From JAGBWK01 sp964544595 (GTDB lineage: Bacteria; Bacteroidota; Bacteroidia; Bacteroidales; Muribaculaceae), in assembly GCA_964544595.1 (NCBI GenBank), contig CAZJBM010000014.1:1-63502 (forward strand): a DNA stretch of 63,502 bases. Reading direction: 5' to 3'. This document shows positions 53,975-63,225 of this stretch, piece by piece. Position 1 is the first letter of the stretch; each line of letters opens with the position of its first letter. Both the position numbers and the translations under genes were made by a program. The notes under the pieces were generated by a model. That model was not told where the DNA came from and ran no database searches. It saw nothing but the letters and a program-made list of their open reading frames with translations.

Positions 53975-55648
53975 TCACCCTCCTATTACGCCGAGATACT
54001 CCTCCCGCCGTCGGCAATCCGACGACTCGATCCTGTGTCTCAATCTATAGCGGCGGTTGTAGACCGACTTTCGGTTAGCCGACAGTATGTTGCCGATAGT
54101 CAATTGCGAGAATCCCAACGCCGATAATATGAACAAGAGATAATCCTCGTCGGCCAGTTTTGGAAAATCTGCCCTGAAATTCTTGATCACATCGTTCATT
54201 CCCTTATTCAGCGCCGCTTCCATCTGCTTCAACGCGTCCCCCTTAGTGCGAAGCTCCTTTATGTAATTCGACACTTCGTCCACGAGCGACTTTTCGGCCT
54301 TACGCCCCTTTTTCTCCTCGCCCGAATCGTCGAAATAAGCCGAGCAAAGCCTGTCGACCAACGCGGCCCTTTCCCCGAGCACCGCTCCCGTGCCCGATCG
54401 CATACTCGACAGCGAGGACGACACCCTGGCCAACTCATTGGCGAAGTCCTTGATCGTCAACTCCATATTTCGTTTCTCCATGCGATGCTGCCGCCGCTTG
54501 AAATAGGCCACGACCCCGCCCAGCGCGATCACTAACACTAATCCCCCTCCGAGCATCCATTTCTCTCGTCTCTGCGTCGCGATCACTTGCGCCTGCTGCT
54601 CCTCCTCCCGCTCATGATATTCCAACATGTTTTTTGAGATCTGCTGGCTGAAAACTTTTGTCAAAATTGAGTCGAGAGCATATTCTGCCGACTTTAAACT
54701 TTCGTATGCTCTTTCATAATCATGGTTTTTTGCCGCTATTATATCATCCAGGCCTTTGAAATTATCATTTTGTTCTAATAGCAAGTTATTGCACATCTTA
54801 GCCTTCTCCATATCTCCTGAATTATAATATGCCAGTCCAAGAATATAAATATCCTTCTCGCTCATATAAGTCGGAAACATTTCCATTTTTTTCTCCATGA
54901 TCGTTATCACGCTATCGTTATACCCCGACTTCGTGTACCCGTTACCTAATGTATAGAAAGCTGATCTCAACAATAATGAATCTTGCGATTCCATACCCGA
55001 CTTAATCGCTTTTTTTGCCCATTCTATTGCCATACTGCTGCTATCATTATTGTTATACGCCGATGCCACGTCGAGCATAGCGTATGACGCGTGAGGTTCT
55101 TTATTTATTTTTTTGAAAGTATTGTATGTTTCGAGAGCATACTTCAACTCATTTCTCGAATCATAAATTGATTGGAAGATAAAACAAAGGCTTTGCTTGG
55201 ATAGTGCGGAATAAAAATCGTCGTTGAGCGACTTTGCTGCTTTTTCCGAATTCAAAAAATTACAAAGGCAATCAAGATAGTCGCGTGTTTCAATCCCTTT
55301 GTTCATCCTCATTGCGCCTAAATAATATTGCGAAAGCATATAATACCTGCTATCCGTATCTTTTGAGAAGAAAGCGGCCGCATCCTCCAATCCGCTTTCA
55401 TTCTCTATCGGCATCCAATTTTTATCATACGCGATAGCAAGCAACAAGTTATAGCGAGCTTTATCTTCTGTGTCTTTAATGGTTCTCTCATCCAGATCCA
55501 ACAATACCGACAATGCCGAATCAGGTCGTTCCGCGACGATTCTTTCGGCCACATCCATTTTTTCTCTTATCTCAGTCTTTGCGCAAGATGAGATAATCAT
55601 GGTCATTTTAATTAAAAAAATGAAAAGGATAACGTTCGCTAACTTCAT
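53975..55648 (-). CDS. TPR membrane protein with C-terminal helix-turn-helix
   Basis: 557 residues. Signal/lipobox-like N-terminus (IISSC, Cys 22), TPR-type helices through about residue 335 (periplasmic), one membrane segment (about 370-388, MLGGGLVLVIALGGVVAYF), a coiled cytoplasmic linker and a C-terminal helix-turn-helix-like region (LSALGFSQLTIGNILSANRKSVYNRRYRLRHRI). This design is common in Bacteroidetes one-component regulators that sense periplasmic signals and act on DNA. Minus strand; the repeated leader motif overlaps its start codon. Upstream DNA is AT-rich and divergent from the small ORF and the gene at 56197. Confidence 0.8.
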   Translation of the reverse strand: MKLANVILFIFLIKMTMIISSCAKTEIREKMDVAERIVAERPDSALSVLLDLDERTIKDTEDKARYNLLLAIAYDKNWMPIENESGLEDAAAFFSKDTDSRYYMLSQYYLGAMRMNKGIETRDYLDCLCNFLNSEKAAKSLNDDFYSALSKQSLCFIFQSIYDSRNELKYALETYNTFKKINKEPHASYAMLDVASAYNNNDSSSMAIEWAKKAIKSGMESQDSLLLRSAFYTLGNGYTKSGYNDSVITIMEKKMEMFPTYMSEKDIYILGLAYYNSGDMEKAKMCNNLLLEQNDNFKGLDDIIAAKNHDYERAYESLKSAEYALDSILTKVFSQQISKNMLEYHEREEEQQAQVIATQRREKWMLGGGLVLVIALGGVVAYFKRRQHRMEKRNMELTIKDFANELARVSSSLSSMRSGTGAVLGERAALVDRLCSAYFDDSGEEKKGRKAEKSLVDEVSNYIKELRTKGDALKQMEAALNKGMNDVIKNFRADFPKLADEDYLLFILSALGFSQLTIGNILSANRKSVYNRRYRLRHRIESSDCRRREEYLGVIGG

Positions 55649-55665
55649 AAGTAAGTATCGTAAAT
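55648..55665 (-). repeat. Third copy of the leader motif
   Basis: TAAGTAAGTATCGTAAAT is identical to 4811-4828. Its first base is the last base (read on the plus strand) of the TPR gene's start codon, so on the minus strand the motif runs straight into ATG. Confidence 0.7.
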
Positions 55666-55940
55666 AATAATATTATTACGTAAAGTTACGTAAAAGTATA
55701 AATTCCATTACTTATGATAAAGAATAAATAAACGAATTTGCCAAATTTATATACAAATTCTGACAATTTTTTCACCTCCAATTATTTACACACCTAACCT
55801 GATATAAAGCAATTTGTTATCGTCAGAAAAAAGAAATGCACCAACCCTAAGCGATTGTTTTTCAATTAATTACACACTTGATAAAAGCGATGAAATTTTT
55901 GGCTCGACAAAAACGAATATCTACTTTTGCCTTAAAAAAA

Positions 55941-56117
55941 ATGAAAAAGCTAATCTTTATTTTTATTGTCTTATTAAATTGTTTCTGTCAATATCGACAG
56001 GTAACGCCTATAAAAATTTGGCTTAGGGAATCAAATGAACGATCAATTAGACCGCGGGTGCCGTCTGTACATATTTCAACAATTTTAATTGTGAAAAAGG
56101 GGGCGAAATTATTGTGA
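55941..56117 (+). CDS. Possible small secreted peptide or gene remnant
   Basis: 58 codons beginning with a signal-peptide-like MKKLIFIFIVLLNCFC, then a short basic tail without known motif. TACTTTTG at 55922-55929 fits the -7 consensus and lies 11 bp before the ATG. Its start resembles that of the secreted protein at 56197 (MKKLLLSFL), so it could be the remains of a truncated paralogue. Apart from this ORF the AT-rich gap 55666-56196 shows nothing else clear. Confidence 0.3.
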   Translation: MKKLIFIFIVLLNCFCQYRQVTPIKIWLRESNERSIRPRVPSVHISTILIVKKGAKLL

Positions 56118-56196
56118 ATATAAAATAAAAGTTTAAATTTCGTCTAACAAATACCAACCTTAACCCAAACAAAATAACTAATTTAAAATTTATCGT

Positions 56197-57219
56197 ATGA
56201 AAAAACTTTTACTTTCATTTTTAGCGGTGGTTTCGGTCTGGACTGTCAGCGCGCAGCAGTCCGATTATGTGCCTTTAGTTCGCGAAGGCGTCGAATGGGG
56301 TTATATTTCTCAACGTTACGAAGCCTACGGCGAAACCTCATATATGCGTCAGCAATTCAAGGGCACAACCGAGATTGATGGTAAGACCTACCATAATCTC
56401 TACGTCTACTCTTACTACTACTTGAACGACTTTATGCCCAAAACTCTTGTGGCTTACATGCGTGAGGAGAACAAGAAAGTATATGCCCGCCTCGCCTATC
56501 CCGAGTCGTTCGCCGCCGACCGTTTCCCCTGGATTGCCGACAACAATGAGGAAGTCCTTCTCTTCGACTTTGGGCTAAACGTTGGCGACAAATTCCTCCT
56601 CCCCAACGGTTTAGAAGCCGTCTGCTCCGAGACAGGAAACATCGAGACCGCCAACGGAACTCGCCGATACATTAAGTTCGGCGATTTCTTCCAATATGGT
56701 TTTTACCTCATTGAGGGCATCGGTCCATGCATCGACACTGATTACGATATGCATTCAAGCTCCATCGCTATGCCCTACACCGAGGCCATTGCCGCTAATC
56801 CTAATCCGCGGATTTACGACACTCTGCTTTACGAGCGCGTAGTCAACTCAGGCGACAAGGAGGGCCTTCAGGGTGCTATCAACTTCAAATCGCCCTACTT
56901 CGCCACTCATGGCGTTCACGACCCAAGCGTATGGAACTGGCCCGCCGCCGAGCAGGGAGCCGTTCAATCAATCGCCGCTGAAGCCTTACCCGACTCAGCC
57001 GCCAAAATCGAAGTAGCCGATGGATCTGTTTCGGTCAAGGCCGTGAAAGGATCGCTCAAATTCGTCGAGCTTTACTCCGTCGACGGCAAGCTTATCACGA
57101 CATTTGCCGTGACTGCGGGCGACCAGTTCGTTTTCTCGTCGGCGCTCCTTCCCGCCGGGGCGACTATCGTTAAGGCTTCCACTTCCGAGGGCTCAGCGTC
57201 GCTTTTAGTGGCAAAATGA
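56197..57219 (+). CDS. Secreted protein with sorting-type tail, unknown function
   Basis: 340 residues. Signal peptide (MKKLLLSFLAVVSVWTVSAQ) and a body rich in Tyr, Phe and Gly (VREGVEWGYISQRYEAYG, GKTYHNLYVYSYYYLNDF, FGLNVGDKFLLPNGLEAV, YGFYLIEGIGPCIDTDYD), of a type seen in many Bacteroidales secreted proteins but with no named domain I recognise. The end (VELYSVDGKLITTFAV ... IVKASTSEGSASLLVAK) is a degenerate sorting tail. TAAATTTCG at 56144-56152 could be its -7 element. No ligand or enzyme activity can be inferred. Confidence 0.7.
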   Translation: MKKLLLSFLAVVSVWTVSAQQSDYVPLVREGVEWGYISQRYEAYGETSYMRQQFKGTTEIDGKTYHNLYVYSYYYLNDFMPKTLVAYMREENKKVYARLAYPESFAADRFPWIADNNEEVLLFDFGLNVGDKFLLPNGLEAVCSETGNIETANGTRRYIKFGDFFQYGFYLIEGIGPCIDTDYDMHSSSIAMPYTEAIAANPNPRIYDTLLYERVVNSGDKEGLQGAINFKSPYFATHGVHDPSVWNWPAAEQGAVQSIAAEALPDSAAKIEVADGSVSVKAVKGSLKFVELYSVDGKLITTFAVTAGDQFVFSSALLPAGATIVKASTSEGSASLLVAK

Positions 57220-57250
57220 CCGCCGCGACGATAATTTTGGGTGCGATTTG

Positions 57251-57281
57251 TTGCGCGATTCAGATTTAATGCATAAATTTG
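57251..57281 (+). promoter_or_regulatory. Promoter of the phe operon
   Basis: TTG at 57251-57253 and TAAATTTG at 57274-57281, spacer 20 bp, followed by C. Transcript start about 57287, giving a leader of about 200 nt before pheA. Confidence 0.65.
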
Positions 57282-57312
57282 CGATTGTGTTAATCAACAA
57301 ATCATTAACCGA

Positions 57313-57384
57313 ATGACCCGATTTAGCTCATTTTCCTTTTTTTATCACTTTTATTTTGAAAAAAATAAAAACGGGATTTCATGA
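57313..57384 (+). CDS. pheL: Phenylalanine leader peptide (attenuator control)
   Basis: A 23-codon ORF, too short for ordinary gene calling: MTRFSSFSFFYHFYF followed by EKNKNGIS and TGA at 57382-57384. Six of codons 4-15 are Phe and two are Tyr. It lies between a good promoter and an antiterminator/terminator pair directly upstream of prephenate dehydratase, exactly where enterobacterial pheL sits, although the peptide is unrelated in sequence. Its last codons (GGG ATT) form the first arm of the antiterminator. Confidence 0.85.
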   Translation: MTRFSSFSFFYHFYFEKNKNGIS

Positions 57385-57470
57385 GCCTACCCTCCGGCCA
57401 ATATTAATTGACAACTAAGTGTTTAATATCATAATCCCGTCAGTCGATAAGACCCCGACGGGATTTTTTT
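57371..57470 (+). promoter_or_regulatory. Transcription attenuator of the phe operon
   Basis: Three mutually exclusive arms. Arm 1 ACGGGATT (57371-57378) can pair with arm 2 AATCCCGT (57433-57440), supported by an inner stem ATATTAA/TTAATAT (57401-57407 with 57423-57429). Arm 2 extended, AATCCCGTC (57433-57441), can instead pair with arm 3 GACGGGATT (57457-57465) followed by a T run: an intrinsic terminator. A ribosome stalled at Phe codons (57322-57357) leaves arm 1 free, forming the antiterminator; one reaching the stop at 57382 covers arm 1, so the terminator forms. Confidence 0.85.
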
Positions 57471-57486
57471 AATGTAATATGATCTT

Positions 57487-58332
57487 ATGAAACGCGTAAC
57501 CATACAGGGCGTCGAAGGTTGCTTCCACGACGCGGCCGCCCGCGAGTTTTTCGCCGGGCAAGAGGTCGCCACTGTGCCTTGCGACACCTTCCCTCTGATG
57601 TTCGAGGCCCTGGCCGACGACGCCTCGCTCTACGGCATCATGGCCATAGAGAACACCATCGCCGGGTCGCTCCTGCAGAATCATGAGCTCCTGCGCCAAA
57701 GCAACCTGCGCATCATCGGCGAGCACAAGAAGCGCATTTCTCATGTGCTGTGCGCCCTGCCGGGGCAGTCGCTCGACGACCTCTCCGAGGTCAATTCCCA
57801 TCCCATTGCCCTTATGCAGTGCGAGCAATACTTGCGCCGCCACCCGTCGCTTAAAATAATCGAGAAATTCGACACCGCCGGCGCCGCCGCTGAGATTGCC
57901 CGCGACAAGCTTACTGGCCACGCTGCCGTTTGCGGCGAATACGCCGCCGAGCTCTATGGGCTTAACATACTTGAGCGGGGCATAGAGACCAATAAGCGCA
58001 ATTTCACCCGATTTCTCATTCTCGCCGACCCGGTCGTCGCTGGCGACGCCGCCCGCGACGCCAATATCGATAAGTCGTCGGTCGTCTTCACCCTGCCCCA
58101 CACCCAGGGCGCGCTCTCCAAGGTGCTGACCATTCTATCCTTCTACGACATAAACCTCTCTAAGATACAGTCGCTCCCCATCATCGGGCGCGAATGGGAA
58201 TATCGCTTTTACGTCGACCTTACTTTCGACAACTACTACCGCTATCGCCAGGCCATCGACGCCGCCCGCCCCTTGACGAGCGACTTCAAGATCCTCGGCG
58301 AGTATCCCAGCTGTAAGCTCCCCTTCCCCTGA
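57487..58332 (+). CDS. pheA: Prephenate dehydratase
   Basis: 281 residues, monofunctional (no chorismate mutase domain). Converts prephenate to phenylpyruvate. The catalytic domain (1-185) has VTIQGVEGCFHDAAAREFF, YGIMAIENTIAGSLLQNHEL, RISHVLCALPG, DTAGAAAEIA and NFTRFLILAD; the ACT domain (about 197-281) for feedback by Phe contains TLPHTQGALSKVLTILSFYD and LSKIQSLPIIGREWEYRFY, including the Phe-binding ESRP-like region (here SLPI). First structural gene behind the Phe leader. Confidence 0.95.
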   Translation: MKRVTIQGVEGCFHDAAAREFFAGQEVATVPCDTFPLMFEALADDASLYGIMAIENTIAGSLLQNHELLRQSNLRIIGEHKKRISHVLCALPGQSLDDLSEVNSHPIALMQCEQYLRRHPSLKIIEKFDTAGAAAEIARDKLTGHAAVCGEYAAELYGLNILERGIETNKRNFTRFLILADPVVAGDAARDANIDKSSVVFTLPHTQGALSKVLTILSFYDINLSKIQSLPIIGREWEYRFYVDLTFDNYYRYRQAIDAARPLTSDFKILGEYPSCKLPFP

Positions 58333-58413
58333 TAGACGCTTTTCAGCGGCGCATAGCCTCCCCTCCTCCCGATTGCCCTACTATCAGCTTCCTAATACTC
58401 AATCCGATCAATA

Positions 58414-59595
58414 ATGACAATATCACCAGCCGACCGCGTTAACCAAGTCAAAGAATATTATTTCTCGCGCAAACTTAAGGAAGTGGCCGCGCTCAATGCC
58501 CGCGGCCTCGATATAATATCGCTCGGCATTGGCGGCCCCGACCTCCCGCCCGCCCCCGAAGTGATCGAAACCCTCCGCGCCGAGGCCCTAAGCCCATCGG
58601 CCCACAGCTATCAGCCCTTCACAGGTCTCCCCGAGCTGCGTCAGGCTTTCACCGAGTGGTACGAGCGGCATTATGGCGTCCGTCTCGACCCCGACAAAGA
58701 GCTCCAGCCCCTTATCGGGTCAAAGGAGGGCGTGCTTCAGATTTCGCTTACCTTCCTTAATCCCGGCGACGGAGTGCTGGTGCCCAATCCCGGTTATCCT
58801 ACCTACACTTCCGCGAGCCGACTGGCAGGCGCCGAAATCTCCAACTACGACCTCCGCGAGGACAACGGCTGGCAACCCGACTTCGACCGCCTGGAGCGGC
58901 TCCCCCTCGACCGCATCAAGCTTATGTGGGTCAACTATCCCAACATGCCTACCGGCGCGCCCGCCTCGCGCGAGCTGTTCGAGAAAATCATCGACTTCGG
59001 CCGCCGCCACAATATCGTCATCGTCAACGACAATCCCTACAGCTTCATCCGCAACGACGCCCCGCTGAGTATTCTCTCCGTTCCCGGCGCTAAGGATATA
59101 GCCGTTGAGATGAACTCTCTCAGCAAGAGCCATAACATGGCCGGATGGCGCGTGGCTATGGTCGCCTCCAATCCCCGGTTTATCGAATGGTTCATCAAAG
59201 TGAAGTCCAACATCGATTCCGGCCAGTTCCGCCCCGTCATGCTCGCCGCCGCCAAAGCGCTTTCCCTCCCCGCCGACTGGTACGCCCGGCTCAACTCCGT
59301 CTACCGCGGGCGCGAAGCCGTTGCTCGTCAGATCATGGCCGAGCTTGGTTGCGACGTGAAGCCCGGGCAGCAGGGCCTCTTCCTTTGGGGCCGAATCCCC
59401 GACAATGAGCCATCCGCTGAGGCGTTCGCCGACCGGGTGCTCTCTCAGGCGAGAGTCTTCGTCACCCCCGGCTTCATATTCGGCTCCAACGGCGACCGCT
59501 ATATCCGTATTTCTCTTTGCGCCCCGGTCGAGCGTATGACCGAAGCCCTTGAGCGAATCAAAGAAGCTAACATCACCCCTCAATCCCTACATTAA
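58414..59595 (+). CDS. Class I/II aminotransferase (aromatic/phenylalanine type by context)
   Basis: 393 residues, PLP-dependent fold type I. Motifs: SLGIGGPDLPPAPEVIE, YQPFTGLPELRQAFTEWYE, VPNPGYPTYTSASRLAG, NYPNMPTGAPASRE, IVNDNPYSF, PLP-lysine in EMNSLSKSHNMAGWRVA, and RISLCAPVERM. Position between pheA and the DAHP synthase gene indicates that it transaminates phenylpyruvate (and possibly hydroxyphenylpyruvate) to the amino acid. Confidence 0.93.
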   Translation: MTISPADRVNQVKEYYFSRKLKEVAALNARGLDIISLGIGGPDLPPAPEVIETLRAEALSPSAHSYQPFTGLPELRQAFTEWYERHYGVRLDPDKELQPLIGSKEGVLQISLTFLNPGDGVLVPNPGYPTYTSASRLAGAEISNYDLREDNGWQPDFDRLERLPLDRIKLMWVNYPNMPTGAPASRELFEKIIDFGRRHNIVIVNDNPYSFIRNDAPLSILSVPGAKDIAVEMNSLSKSHNMAGWRVAMVASNPRFIEWFIKVKSNIDSGQFRPVMLAAAKALSLPADWYARLNSVYRGREAVARQIMAELGCDVKPGQQGLFLWGRIPDNEPSAEAFADRVLSQARVFVTPGFIFGSNGDRYIRISLCAPVERMTEALERIKEANITPQSLH

Positions 59596-59615
59596 ACCCC
59601 GTATATATAGACAAT

Positions 59616-60692
59616 ATGATTACCGATCTCCAACCCATACAGTTCGAGGGCCTCGACCCCGATATGCCTCTCATCATAGCCGGCCCCTGCTCCGCCGAGA
59701 CCCGCGAGCAAGTGCTCACCACCGCCCGCGAGCTCGGGGCCAACGGCATCAAGATTTTTCGCGCCGGCATCTGGAAACCACGCACCAAACCCGGCGGCTT
59801 CGAGGGCGTTGGCGAAGAAGGCTTGCAATGGCTCAAAGAAGTGAAGGCCGAAACCGGAATGTACACCGCCACCGAAGTGGCTAACCACGCCCACGTCCGA
59901 GCCGCACTCGACGCCGACGTCGACCTTCTGTGGATCGGGGCCCGCACTTCAGCCAACCCCTTCGCGATGCAGGAAATCGCCGATGCTATTAAAGAATCGG
60001 GCCGCGACATTGCCGTGTTGGTGAAAAACCCCGTCAACCCCGACCTTGAGCTATGGATTGGCGCCCTTGAGCGTATCTACAACGCCGGTGTGCGTCGCCT
60101 TGGCGCGATCCACCGCGGTTTCAGCGCCTACGGCAAGCACCTCTACCGCAATCTCCCCCAATGGCACATTCCTATCGAGCTTCGCCGCCGACTCCCGCAG
60201 TTGCCTATCATCTCCGACCCCTCCCATATAGGCGGTCGCCGCGAGCTCGTCGCTCCCCTATCCCAGCAAGCCCTCGATCTCGGCTTCGACGGACTCATCA
60301 TCGAGTCGCACTGCGACCCCGACTGCGCCTGGAGCGACAAAGCCCAGCAAGTAACCCCCGATGTGCTCAACTTCATATTAAACACCCTCGTCATGCGTCA
60401 TAAAAACTCCGACACCGAAAATCTTACCATCCTCCGACAGCAAATCGACCAGATCGACAACGAGATCCTTGAGCAGCTCAACAAGCGCATGAGCGTGAGC
60501 CGCGAGATAGGCAAATACAAAAAAGAGCATCGAATGCCTATCTTGCAGGCCAACCGTTTTGACTCGATCATGAAATCGCGCGTCAAGCTCGCAACCGAGA
60601 TGGGAATGTCGGCCGAATTCATGTCGACCGTCCTGACCGCCATCCACGAAGAATCCGTCAGGCAGCAGCTCGTCATCCTCAACCAGCGCTAA
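59616..60692 (+). CDS. Bifunctional DAHP synthase / chorismate mutase
   Basis: 358 residues. The N-terminal KDO8P/DAHP-synthase barrel (1-255) has PLIIAGPCSAETREQV, GIKIFRAGIWKPRTKPGGFE, GARTSANPFAMQE, VLVKNPVNPDLELWIGALER and LPIISDPSHIGGRRE. The C-terminal AroQ-type chorismate mutase (about 265-358) has ILRQQIDQIDNEILEQLNKR, SREIGKYKKEH and RQQLVIL. It makes DAHP and converts chorismate to prephenate, feeding the pheA reaction in the same operon. In related Bacteroidales a prephenate dehydrogenase (tyrA) often follows; here the repeat array begins instead, and no terminator is seen. Confidence 0.94.
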   Translation: MITDLQPIQFEGLDPDMPLIIAGPCSAETREQVLTTARELGANGIKIFRAGIWKPRTKPGGFEGVGEEGLQWLKEVKAETGMYTATEVANHAHVRAALDADVDLLWIGARTSANPFAMQEIADAIKESGRDIAVLVKNPVNPDLELWIGALERIYNAGVRRLGAIHRGFSAYGKHLYRNLPQWHIPIELRRRLPQLPIISDPSHIGGRRELVAPLSQQALDLGFDGLIIESHCDPDCAWSDKAQQVTPDVLNFILNTLVMRHKNSDTENLTILRQQIDQIDNEILEQLNKRMSVSREIGKYKKEHRMPILQANRFDSIMKSRVKLATEMGMSAEFMSTVLTAIHEESVRQQLVILNQR

Positions 60693-60889
60693 CCCCCTCG
60701 ATAATCCTACGAGACCCTGTGTCCCCTAACATGTTGCGAATATGCAGCGCACGTCTTCATGCGCACGAAAGAGACACAGAGCTGTGCCCCCTGATTACCA
60801 GCCGAATATGGAGCGCACGTCTTTAGGCGTGCGAAAGAGACACAGGGCCTTATCCCCCCTCCAGTAGGGATGCTCCACGGAGCATCCTC

Positions 60890-61002
60890 CTGACTGGCAA
60901 TAGATTACAACGATTGGAGCAACCCAATCGGCAAGAGAAGAGGCCATCTGGCAAGCGGATATGGAGCGCATGGCTTCAGCCATGGGAAGAGAAACAGAGC
61001 CG
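60890..61002. repeat. Module D, copy 1
   Basis: Contains CTGGCAATAGATTACAACGA, a CGATTGG/CCCAATCG hairpin and the stem CATGGCTTCAGCCATG. Nearly identical to 62138-62243. Confidence 0.75.
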
Positions 61003-61090
61003 TGCCCCCACCAGTAGTGATGCACCACGGTGCATCCTCCTGATTCCCAATACAATATGAAGCTCACGCCTTCACCCCCGCAAAGAGTAA

Positions 61091-61246
61091 CAAACTTGTA
61101 TCCCGCCAGTTGTAATGCTTTATTACTGGCCGACGGCTTCAGCCGTCGATAATCGCCCATCACCGTATCTCCCCCGCCATCAACGCCGCTCCATAAAGCA
61201 ACCTCCCCACCAACCATCGCATCAGACCAATAAGAAGCGAATATAA
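61091..61246. repeat. Module C, copy 1
   Basis: About 155 bp beginning AACTTGTATCCCGCCAGTTG, with GACGGCTTCAGCCGTC stem and ending CAGACCAATAAGAAGCGAA. Similar over its whole length to copies 2-4. Confidence 0.8.
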
Positions 61247-61905
61247 AGCTCACGCCTTCATCCCAGCGAAAAATTACCAAGACACTGTACCCTGACCAGT
61301 AGGGATGCTCCATAGAGCATCCTCCTGATTTACTGAAGGTTAGCATAGCGAAAAGGCCCTGTCCCCCCGCACATGTAGCCGCATGCCTTTGGCATGCCAA
61401 AGAGAAACAACCCCGTGACAAGCAGATATGGAGCGTGGGGCTTCAGCCCCGCGAAAGAGAAACAACCCTGTGTCTCCAAACCCCAAACAACTATTTCATT
61501 CGCAAGAGGCGCAAGAAACTGTGCCCCCACCAGTAGGGATGCCCCATGAAGCATCCTCCTGATTACCAACCGAATATGAAGCTCACGCCTTCAGCCATGC
61601 GAAAGAGGCGCAAGACGCTGTACCCCCTCCAGCAGGGATGCACCACGGAGCATCCTCCTGATTCCCAATACAATATGAAGCTCACGCCTTCACCCCCGCG
61701 AAAGAGACACAGGGCCTTATCCCCCACCAGTAGGGATGCTCCACGGAGCATCCTCCTGATTATCAACCCAATATGAAACTCACGCCTTCACCCCCGCGAA
61801 AGAGAAACAGAGCTGTGCCCCCGACCAGTAGGGATGCTCCACGGAGCATCCTCTTGATTACCAATCGAATATGGAATGCACGTCTTTAGGCACACGAAAG
61901 AGAAA

Positions 61906-62058
61906 CAAACTTGTATCCCGCCAGTTGTAATGCTTTATTACTGGCCGACGGCTTCAGCCGTCGATAGTCACCCATCACCATATCTCCCCCCCATCAACAC
62001 CGCTCCACAGAGCACCCTCCCCACCCACCATCGCATCAGACCAATAAGAAGCGAATAT
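61906..62058. repeat. Module C, copy 2
   Basis: As copy 1, with small substitutions (GATAGTCACCCATCACCATA; one base fewer in the C run). Confidence 0.8.
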
Positions 62059-62137
62059 GAAGCTCACGCCTTCACCCCCGCGAAAGAGACACAGGGCCTT
62101 ATCCCCCACCAGTAGTGATGCTCCACGGAGCATCCTC

Positions 62138-62243
62138 CTGACTGGCAATAGATTACAACGATTGGAGCAACCCAATCGGCAAGCGAAGAGGCCATGTGGC
62201 AAGCGGATATGGAGCGCATGGCTTCAGCCATGCGAAAGAGAAA
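62138..62243. repeat. Module D, copy 2
   Basis: Second copy of 60890-61002, differing at only a few positions; both follow a module A hairpin. Confidence 0.75.
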
Positions 62244-62340
62244 CAGAGCTGTGCCCCCTCCAGTAGGGATGCTCCATGGAGCATCCTCCTGACTATCAAC
62301 CAAATATATAGCGCGCGTCTTCAGGTGCACGAAAGAGAAA

Positions 62341-62494
62341 CAAACTTGTATCCGCCAGTTGTAATGCTTTATTACTGGCCGACGGCTTCAGCCGTCGATA
62401 ATGACCTATCCCCATATCTCCCCCGCCATCAACGCCGCTCCATAAAGCACCCTCCCCACCAACCATCGCATCAGACCAATAAGAAGCGAATATA
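62341..62494. repeat. Module C, copy 3
   Basis: As copy 1; begins with TATCCGCCAGTTG, one C shorter than the others. Confidence 0.8.
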
Positions 62495-62870
62495 AAGCTC
62501 ACGCCTTCACCCCATGCGAAAGAGAAACAACCCTGTGTCTCCATACACCAAACAACTATTTCAATTGCAAAAGCGACAAGGCGCTGTGCCCCGACCAATA
62601 GGGATGCTCCATGGAGCATCCTCCTGATTACCAATCGAATATGGAATGTAGGTCTTCAGCCCCGCGAAAAACCGACAAGACGTTGTGCCCCGACCAGTAG
62701 GGATGCTCCACGAAGCATCTTCCTGATTACCAACAGAATATGCAGCGTGCGGCTTCAGCCGTCCGTAAGAGAAACAGAGCAGTGCCCCCTCCAGTAGGGA
62801 TGCACCACGGTGCATCCTCCTGATTACCAATCGAATATGGAATGCACGTCTTTAGGCACACGAAAGAGAA

Positions 62871-63024
62871 ACAAACTTGTATCCCGCCAGTTGTAATGCT
62901 TTATTACTGGCCGACGGCTTCAGCCGTCGATAAACGCCCATCACCGTATCTCCCCCGCCATCAACGCCGCTCCACAAAACACCCTCCCCACCTACCATCG
63001 CATCAGACCAATAAGAAGCGAATA
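62871..63024. repeat. Module C, copy 4
   Basis: As copy 1, with CCACAAAACACC in place of CCATAAAGCAACC. Confidence 0.8.
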
Positions 63025-63156
63025 TAAAGCACACGCCTTCATCCCCGCGAAAAATTACCAAGACACTGTGCCCCCGACCAGTAGGGATGCCCCACGGAGC
63101 ATCCTCCTGATTACCAACCGAAGATGGAGCGTGCGTCTTCAGGCGCACGAAATAGA

Positions 63157-63225
63157 AACAAACTTGTATCCGCCAGTTGAAATGCTTTATTACTGGCCGA
63201 CGGCTTCAGCCGTCGTTAATCTTCG
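63157..63225. repeat. Module C, truncated copy 5
   Basis: Keeps the 5' part and the GACGGCTTCAGCCGTC stem, then leaves the repeat consensus. This marks the right edge of the array. Confidence 0.75.

Noticed and set aside
55814..56026. 70-codon frame in the AT-rich gap
   Set aside because: No promoter, no signal; it overlaps the better small ORF in another frame.
60795..61421. 208-codon minus-strand reading frame, and similar ones across 61330-63148
   Set aside because: They are translations of the repeat modules, restart at each module and share the same phrases; no promoter, no conserved domain.
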